Made by a program: the position numbers and the translations under genes. Below are positions 1 to 5,698 of a stretch of 5,698 bases of DNA, one piece after another; position 1 is the first letter of the stretch; every line of letters begins with the position of its first letter. The DNA is taken from NCBI GenBank assembly GCA_947464515.1, contig CANHXF010000124.1, positions 1 through 5,698 on the forward strand. Reading direction: 5' to 3'. Below the pieces are notes generated by a model. The model searched no databases and had not been told where the DNA came from. It was given only the letters and a program-made list of their open reading frames with translations. This DNA is from Flavobacteriales bacterium. GTDB taxonomy: Bacteria > Bacteroidota > Bacteroidia > NS11-12g > UBA955.

Positions 1-2034
1 AACGCCTATGGCTTTGTTAATATGAAGATCGCGTAATTCTTCTGTACCCAAATAGGATCGACTCCAAATGGAACTGCTACCATCCATCCTAGCCAATGTT
101 CCTGAAGTTCCACCCAGCAATATATCATTGTTTGAATTTCGCGTGGCCGTCGTATAATTGGTTCCAGGCATCAATAAACCACCAATATTTGCAATGGTAA
201 ATGTCACACCACTGTTATTGGTGTAAAGCAACGGTACGTTTTTATTGGAGGTAACAATGTACCCCGAACCGGATCCAGTGCTAATAACATCATTGATCAA
301 TACAGCAGTACCACAATTCACTTGGGTGATTACACCGGAATTTATCAAAAGTAAATTACTTGTATAACCGGCCGCCATCCCTTGTCCGGATGATGAAATG
401 TCTAAACTCGTCAATTTTGAAACCGATCCAGTGGGTACCATACTAAATGTAGCTGCATCGTTCAGACTTTTATACAAATTACCATCCCCCGCTGCAATCC
501 AAATCTCCGAAGTGCCCCCAAGGGCTTTGATTTTGTTGAAGTTGTTGGGCTTTGTACTCAATAGGCTCGTATTCCAAGTGCCGGAGTATTTTCTGATCGT
601 TCCCAAATCACCCACCACTATGTAGTTTGTGCCGCTTAGGGCAGCGATGTCCTTCACCGTTCCATCACCCGACAGCGAACTGATAGAATTTACTGATGGG
701 GTTCCTGGGCTTGATGTAGAAAAAGTGGCGACTTGCGGGCTACTTCCAGCGTTTAAAGCGAACAGATTGGCCCCATTCTCCGATAATTGGCTGTAGTAAT
801 TGATTCCCGTTGTTAATTGGCTAAATGAACCATTATAATTGGGTGCAGTGCCCGTAATATCCATGCGATAAACATTACCGCCCATTGTAACTACACCTAA
901 CGTGGCAGAATTTGAATAGACATGGGTAATGTCTGTTGATGGAGCGCCAGTTACCGGATACCACAACAAATTCCCTGAAGCATTGGAAACGATATATACT
1001 GCTCCATTGTCGCCAACGATGATACCATCATCCAGGTTTCTGAAGTATACCTGGTTGAAATCCGCTGTAACGGATTGCGCAGGACTTAATTTTTCAACTT
1101 TTATATTCGTTCCTGAAAGATCCAATTTAGCAATCAACCCATCTTCGCCAACCGCGAAACCTTTGCCGTTGGTTTTATCCCAAAAGTGAAATCCATTGTA
1201 AAAACCAATGCTCGATGCTTGCGTCCATGTATTTCCTCCATTGGTGGTTTTATAAATTTTACCCAAAGAATTGATCGCGAGTCCTTTGTCTGTGGTACTG
1301 AAGAAAACATCTTTAAAGTTAAAACTCACTCCGGTTTCTATGATGGTCCAATTAGCACCACCATCCGTAGTTTTTACCAATAACCCATCTGCACCCGCTG
1401 CGAATCCATTGTTGTTATCAATCATCCAATTGCAAGCCAAATCAGATGCTCGGAGCTTATTAACCAATGTTACTTCAGTCCAAGTGCCAGCCCAAGAAGT
1501 ACATTTTATCAGCTTTGAATTTCCGGCCAACTCAACCACAGCGTAGCCTGTACCGGTGGATGTTTCTTTGAATGATATGCTCTTGGTATCTGCTCCCGCC
1601 AACGCTGATGGCAATTTATTACCGCTCCATGTTATCACGCCTGAGTTGTCGCTGAAATATTCAAAGAATCCCGACTTACCACCTACATAACCCTCATAAA
1701 CACCCCCATTACTTCTAACTACGATATCAACAAAATCAACCACGGAGTATTTGTTTAGTGCCAAAATGACCCAGTTTTGTCCGCCATCAACGGTTTTTAA
1801 CAGTATCCCTGCTTTGGCCACGGCGTAACCAACTGTTGTGCTGGCCATAGAAATTCGACTGATATTACCGGTGTAGATATCGCCTTCGCGGAACCAATTT
1901 TCACCGCCATCAACAGTGCGATAGAATTGAGAGATTCCGTTTAGATTCCCAACCATGATTCCATTGTTGCCATTGACAAATTGAACGTCTTTGGCTTCAA
2001 AACCCGCTGGAACACCTGAAGTCTGAGAAACATA
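1..2034 (-). repeat. Ycf48/BNR-like beta-propeller blade array (residues about 1222-1899, continuing beyond the window)
   Basis: Four blades carry the T-x-D/N-G-G-x-x-W motif: TVDGGENW (1261, positions 1894-1917), TVDGGQNW (1302, 1771-1794), TTDGGANW (1443, 1348-1371) and TTNGGNTW (1484, 1225-1248). Each follows a G-[FYIL]-A/M-V-x-x-x-G-x-[IL]-x-K strand pair. Two weaker blades lie between (Trp1357, Trp1406). Trp spacing is 41, 48, 49, 44 and 41 residues. After 1491 the same rhythm continues without the DGG motif: GIIVGDNGAVYIV (1539), YIVVGDLGTIRKY (1692), IAAGDGNLYKS (1735), LLYTNNSGVTF (1823), LLGGTSGTLARMD (1860). About fifteen blades can be counted, roughly two seven-bladed propellers. 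Family knowledge: Ycf48-like repeats are common in exported Bacteroidota proteins. They usually act as structural or binding surfaces, with no enzymatic role implied. Confidence 0.8.
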
Positions 2035-5000
2035 CCATAGATCCATCTTGTCATTGTCTGGAACACTTTGCTTAACCAGTTGATTTAAACTATTGTACTC
2101 GTATACTGTATTGAGAATATGAGAAGTATAGAAATTATGTGTACCATAGGTTCTGTCGGCATTGATTAATTCAAAATCTGCTGGATCCGTAACCAGTTTC
2201 ACTCCCGCTGGGGGCACGGTTCTAACAAGTGAGCCCGCTTGGTCATAGTAATACAAAGTAAAATGATAATCTCTTGAAGGGTATTGTACTGTCAGAGTTT
2301 CAAGTGCTGACATACAATGAGCATAGTAATCTTTCTGAAAAGCAGATGTTAGCTCTTCCAGTTGTTGATTGTGACGAATTTGAGCGTTGTGATAAGCGAC
2401 TTCATCCAAATATTTGCTACATGGATTTACATAAGTCACTGTGGGCAATGGCTCTAAGTCACATTTGTTAAAATCCCGCTGCAGACTTTCTTGGGCGCTT
2501 GTATTTTTCCTTCTGATAGAAATAGGGACAAGTGGATTAAAATTCGCATAAGGATTGGGGTACAACGTCACCTGAGAAAAGCCATAGGAAGCCAAATTGG
2601 CTGGCGAATGTCCCGCCAAATTATAATAATGATCTGTAAATCTCAACCATTTTTCGCAATCTATGTTTTTAGAAAAACTTGCAATATTTGTGACCCCAGC
2701 AACTTGTGATTTCTGCGCGTAATAATGATACTGCCACCAGCAATCCGCATCGCAGCCCTGTTCTTTGAACTTGGAATACGGCACTGGTTGAAACTCTGGA
2801 TAATCCGTGTGTGGAAATTCGGTGTTCAATGCATTGACCCATCGGTTAATATAGACGCCATATTTCAGGGCACATTCGCATTCTAGTGGTCCTATAGAGT
2901 CCTCTGTCATAAAAACGGGTGTAAACCAAGATGGTGGGGTTGCCATAGTTGAGAATTTATTATTAAAGGCTGCAACCGCATTCATCAATACCTTTTGTTG
3001 TGCAGATCCCGAATTGAGGACTCCATCTGTGCTACCCCACAAATCACATTCGTGGCAAAAAGACATTTGACAACCATAGAATGTTGCGAATTGACTAATG
3101 TCAACCGGGCTTGATGAAAGCGGTGTATCGCAACCCATAAATTGAAATAAATTGTATGAATTACCCAACCTTAATGCTCTAATGTAGTACAAATAATTGG
3201 TTACACATTCGCAAGGAAAAGAAGAGCTGTTAGCAACAATGGCAACTGTCGGCCCTCCACTCATATTGTAATTTTGTACTTCTTGAACGTACCAATTATA
3301 ATTTGAACATTTTTCGGTCGCACTAGACCCTGTGCCACTCGTACCAGACCCACTCCCTCCAAGCCCACTAACATTAACGGGTGGATCACAGTCTGGGCAA
3401 GTACCAATGGGTATACAGGACACTGAACCGTACATTTCCTCATAAATTCCATTATTAAATTTCACCATTACGGTAAAATTGTGCTCCGCTCCAGCCAAAT
3501 AACCTTGACCGTCAGAACCAATCAGACCTAATTGTATAATATTAGAAATACTGCCATTGGATGTAAAGTTTTTCAGATTCTTTCTATACAACCGAATGGC
3601 ACAGTTGCTGATGATAGCGTTTGTAGCAGGATCTTTAAGTTCTATGCTTGTTGATATTTCATTGTTTCCCCAAACCGGATTTTTTAGTGTAGCATTTCCT
3701 TTTCCAACATATGATTCAAGCAAATTTGTATACAAATTACTTGACATTAAATTGATATCTGAAGTTGGATGCGATGGGATATAGTATGACAACAATGCTT
3801 CAAAATCGGTGGTGGCATCATATTGAATATTATCGCACACCACAGGTACTGGATTGTTACAAATCCCCAATCTACCCCTGGAAGCTGAGCCAGAAATATC
3901 AACCTTTGAATACGGTGGTGAACCACTTGATGAGTACCAAGCAGTGACAGTAAATCCGCCGGTTAAATTCCCGTTGTCAAATTTGAAATTGGTGAAATAC
4001 TCAATTTGTGATAATTGTGACGCACTAAAACTCGATGGACTATAGGTATTAAAATGAATTTCTATATCATTTGAGGATGGTGAAGCGCCACTTTGGAAAA
4101 TCCTGAAAACCCCTGAGCCATTGTATGACCAACGCAAATTATTATTGGGTGTGCTTCCAACATTGTTTCGAATAAAACGAGTCAATGCATTTGTGTATGA
4201 AGTTTCCAAATTGACGTTTGAATTTACAAGGTCATTTCCTTTGGCAAAAGCACTCATCAACCTGGCTAAATCGTTGGCGTAATCAGTATTCTTACAATCA
4301 TCTTTGAAACCACAATTTCCAAAAGGCAAGCAACTACGGCCTTTGACTCTAATGGTATTTCCTGAACTCAATTTTGCATCCCATCCAAAATAATATGTAA
4401 AAGTAGCTGAGTCGTATTTCGTGTAAAAAAAGTTCTTGAATTCAACAACTGTGACACTAGACCAATTGTATCCAGCGGGCAACTCTAAAATTACATTGCA
4501 ATTTGCTGAAACCGAGGAAGGATTTGTGAAGTGAATATCCATGATCTTTGTGGACAAAGATGGATTCCAACTCCAATCTCCAAAAGATGATCCCGGGATA
4601 CTTGGTGCTATAATAGCCTTGTGAATGGTGGGTGTAAACCAAACGTCTTCATATACTTTGTGGTTTGATTTCAAGGTGCCCTTTTTAGACATTTCATTTA
4701 ACCACAAGGTAAAATCCATATCCAATGGACAGGCCTTGCCATAATAGGATCTATTAAATTGGGCTTTGTCTTCGTCTATTTGTTTAGCGGCCGCATCTGC
4801 ACGCAAATCGAATCGTTTAATTTTATTGGAGTAATACTTGTAGGTATTGTGAGAACAAGGTTGATTGTTGTCTGTATCAAAATCACCATAATCCATGTTT
4901 GACTCAAACGGATTGAAATCGCCATCTATCAAGCCTATACAATGATTTAAACCGCGGTTACAATTGTCGGAATTAGAAACCCAATTATCGGCACTTTGTG

Positions 5001-5698
5001 CCATCAACTCCTGTTTGTAACTTAGATACAGAGATCGATAAGTAGCCCATTGTTGATTACGTTGTTCTGCAGAAGATGAAGGTGACCCGAAATTATCGCA
5101 GGCCGGTTTGGGTGGCGTTGGTGCTGGCAGTGGCGAGCCATAATAAGAAGGACAGTTAACAGTGATTGCGGCTACATTCAACATGGAAGCAGAACCTTCC
5201 CAGTACAAAATTTTATTTTCCATGGTTGTTTTTTGAGAACTACCGTTGGGACTTAGGAAATAGGGGTCTTCATTTACCAGTGCATTCGTCGATAGCAAAT
5301 TTGGAAAGTGAGAAATTGCATCGCTCCAGGTATTGATGTTCAAAATCATGTCGTCAAATTCTGAACTGGTTTTACCGTATTGGGTAAACGATTTATTGAT
5401 GTTTGCGTTACACCATTTGTTATAGCAATATTCTGGGTGATAATACACCAAACTCCACGCCCAAGATCCCCTCCAATTTGATATAAAATCAGAAAGACGT
5501 TTTAAGTTCTCAGGATAGCAATATGTAATTCCTGATTGAGTAAATGATGAGTTACATTCAGGAACATACGTACCATTCGGTAGCTGCAATAGTCTTATTT
5601 TACTGCGGGTAAACCCATCTGCTTCAAAATAACCTGCTACCATACTATTACCTGAAACTCCAAACACTTCCATTTGAGGATTTCTCCAATACGCAGCA
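1..5698 (-). CDS. Giant Bacteroidota-type RHS/YD-repeat protein with Ycf48-like propeller, internal fragment (partial at both ends)
   Basis: I read every codon of this frame (minus strand, codons ending at multiples of three). It has 1,899 sense codons and no in-frame stop. The first Met is residue 9, inside continuous sequence, so it is not taken as the start. No signal peptide, membrane segment or C-terminal sorting domain is visible. Domain order is: YHPEYC segment (1-180), linker and acidic loop (181-322), three tandem beta modules (323-773), Gly/Ser linker (777-794), Cys-rich helical segment (795-1139), two YD units (1140-1214), and propeller blades (about 1222-1899). Family knowledge: Bacteroidota encode RHS-type proteins of several thousand residues carrying a nearly identical YYYDQAG..VRTVPPAGV motif, usually exported. 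Inference: a secreted or surface protein of unknown role, possibly type IX exported or carrying a variable C-terminal effector beyond position 1. Certainty is high for the ORF, good for the family and low for function. Confidence 0.95.
2056..2280 (-). repeat. Two RHS/YD-type units (residues 1140-1214)
   Basis: Unit one is YYYDQAGSLVRTVPPAGV (1149-1166). Unit two is YEYNSLNQLVKQSVPD (1199-1214). Both follow the YD-repeat pattern Y-x-Y-D/N-x-x-G/N-x-L-V. In RHS and teneurin proteins such repeats wind into a large hollow beta-cage that can enclose a C-terminal effector. The first unit is nearly identical to the form I know from large Bacteroidota proteins, and this is the main reason for the family call. 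Normally further units follow closely, starting with a WYDxxGR type. Here the text changes after residue 1216 and a propeller begins. The rest of the cage, if present, must lie beyond position 1. Confidence 0.8.
2281..3315 (-). other. Cys-rich, aromatic-rich helical segment preceding the RHS units (residues 795-1139)
   Basis: Fifteen cysteines fall in 345 residues: 797, 829, 831, 856, 876, 881, 884, 940, 942, 982, 986, 1014, 1079, 1093 and 1128. They form CxC, CxxC (CHEC, 881-884) and CxxxC (CDADC, 982-986) groups. Tyr and Trp are frequent (CWWQYHYYAQK, 986-996). The C-terminal third (NPCSKYLDEVAYHNAQIRHN at 1091-1110, then QLEELTSAFQKDYYAHC) reads as a long charged helix or coiled coil. It leads straight into the YD unit, an arrangement I recall from Bacteroidota giant RHS proteins. 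The segment is probably disulfide-stabilised outside the cytoplasm, though metal binding by the CxC/CxxC pairs cannot be excluded. No catalytic signature is recognised. Confidence 0.55.
3316..3369 (-). other. Gly/Ser-rich flexible linker (residues 777-794)
   Basis: Residues 777-794 are almost only Gly, Ser and Thr (SGLGGSGSGTSGTGSSAT), right after CPDCDPP (767-773). This is a flexible hinge between the three-module block and the Cys-rich helical segment. It marks the clearest domain boundary in the window. Confidence 0.8.
3379..4731 (-). repeat. Three tandem modules of about 150 residues (residues 323-467, 468-620, 621-773)
   Basis: Each module opens with a Cys (323, 468, 621), then a D-F/L helix: DFTLWLNEMSKKGTL (328), DLARLMSAFAKGNDL (476), DFEALLSYYIPSHPT (631). 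A strand-rich part follows, and the module closes on a Cys-Pro turn: GRSCLPFGNC (453-462), RLGICNNPVPVVC (609-621), SVSCIPIGTC (758-767). Modules 2 and 3 also share the helix text VNLETSYTNAL and INLMSSNLYTNLL. DNA boundaries are 4297-4731, 3838-4296 and 3379-3837. The repeats are recognisable only at protein level, so the duplication is old. Inference: alternating small helical caps and beta-sandwich, Ig-like units forming an extracellular stalk or binding surface. Module edges are uncertain by ten or so residues. Confidence 0.55.
4732..5097 (-). other. Helix plus Asp/Asn-rich loop segment (residues 201-322)
   Basis: Residues 207-239 are rich in Gln, Glu, Ala, Leu and Tyr (AEQRNQQWATYRSLYLSYKQ, then ELMAQSADNW) and probably form one long amphipathic helix. 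Next comes a loop with paired cysteines (Cys246, Cys253, Cys281) and a dense run of Asp and Asn at 258-278, including DYGDFDTDNN. A second charged helix is likely at 296-316 (RFDLRADAAAKQIDEDKAQF). The acidic run resembles calcium-binding loops of extracellular proteins only in composition. It does not match the strict dockerin or EF-hand spacing. I do not recognise a named domain. Confidence 0.5.
5098..5151 (-). other. Proline-rich linker (residues 183-200)
   Basis: Residues 183-200 include SPLPAPTPPKPAC, with seven prolines in sixteen residues bracketed by Cys182 and Cys200. Such a stretch is normally extended and unstructured. It probably separates the YHPEYC segment from the following helical and acidic segment. 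It carries no functional motif. Confidence 0.7.
5158..5697 (-). other. Upstream family segment with YHPEYC motif (residues 1-180)
   Basis: This is the most upstream part of the protein that is visible. Residues 1-60 look like extended strand and loop sequence (VFGVSGNSMVAGYFEADGF). A Trp-rich stretch then leads into LVYYHPEYCYNKWC (residues 83-96, positions 5410-5451). It is followed by SSEFDDMILNINTWSDAI (112-129) and NEDPYFLSPNG (142-152). From memory, giant Bacteroidota RHS proteins carry very similar text: a YHPEYCxxxWC motif, then a helix with an acidic cluster and a DPxF loop. Cys91 and Cys96, and Cys48 and Cys60, are candidate disulfide partners. No enzymatic motif is seen. The domain has no function I can name and serves mainly as a family marker. 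Confidence 0.6.

Noticed and set aside
398..1546. Short plus-strand open frames (398-625, 929-1189, 1186-1383, 1271-1546)
   Set aside because: They lie opposite the clearly coding propeller frame, overlap one another and encode no recognisable domain. They are shadows of the minus-strand gene.
1..2034. Sialidase or glycosyl hydrolase reading of the Asp-box-like motifs
   Set aside because: The T-x-D-G-G-x-x-W text resembles BNR Asp boxes, but blades repeat every 40 to 49 residues in Ycf48 style. No FRIP motif or sialidase catalytic set is seen.
3388..3399. CPDC (residues 767-770) as a thioredoxin-like redox site
   Set aside because: It lies in a Pro-rich linker next to a Gly/Ser hinge, with no thioredoxin fold around it.
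2274..4045. Other short frames on the plus strand (2274-2709, 3557-4045) and one on the minus strand (3261-3452)
   Set aside because: All sit inside the long gene in other frames, have low-complexity or shuffled translations, and lack family motifs.
4457..4642. A 61-codon minus-strand frame
   Set aside because: It is out of frame with the giant gene and overlaps the beta-rich part of the first tandem module, which has a sensible translation.
5671..5673. Met9 as the translation start
   Set aside because: The frame is open upstream, no signal peptide follows, and the text on both sides reads as one continuous domain.
1..5698. CRISPR array, RNA gene, promoter or terminator hairpin
   Set aside because: No regular direct DNA repeats with spacers, no tRNA-like or rRNA-like sequence and no non-coding gap were found. 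Every base belongs to the one reading frame.

Overview
The window lies entirely inside one very large protein gene on the minus strand. Reading the complement from position 5697 down to position 1 gives 1,899 consecutive sense codons with no stop, no plausible start and no frameshift. Both ends of the gene lie outside the window. There is no intergenic DNA, so I see no promoter, terminator, RNA gene, mobile element or CRISPR array. Residue numbers below start at 1 for the codon at 5695-5697 and count towards position 1.

The protein looks like one of the giant secreted or surface RHS/YD-repeat proteins of the phylum Bacteroidota. The strongest sign is the signature YYYDQAGSLVRTVPPAGV (residues 1149-1166), followed by YEYNSLNQLVKQSVPD (1199-1214). 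Other signs are the YHPEYC motif near the upstream edge, an Asn/Ser/Thr/Tyr-rich composition and moderately AT-rich DNA. The genus cannot be given. A marine, freshwater or sludge member of the Saprospiria, Chitinophagia, Cytophagia or Flavobacteriia would fit.

Layout in protein order, from high to low coordinates: (1) residues 1-180, a conserved family segment with YHPEYC; (2) 181-322, a proline linker, a probable helix and an Asp/Asn-rich loop; (3) 323-773, three tandem modules of about 150 residues, each with a Cys, a short helix and a probable beta-sandwich; (4) 777-794, a Gly/Ser linker; (5) 795-1139, a Cys-rich, aromatic-rich helical segment with a duplicated CEC motif; (6) 1140-1214, two RHS/YD-type units; (7) about 1222-1899, an array of Ycf48/BNR-like beta-propeller blades still running at the window edge.

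The most notable feature is the architecture. The propeller array starts directly after the second YD unit, where I would expect the RHS series to continue, so it looks like a domain inserted into the RHS shell. Its first blades keep the T-x-D/N-G-G-x-x-W motif and the later ones lose it. The first 1,139 residues hold 35 cysteines and the last 760 hold only 3. Both patterns fit a modular, disulfide-stabilised extracellular protein. Its actual function (adhesion, toxin delivery, surface structure) cannot be read from this fragment.
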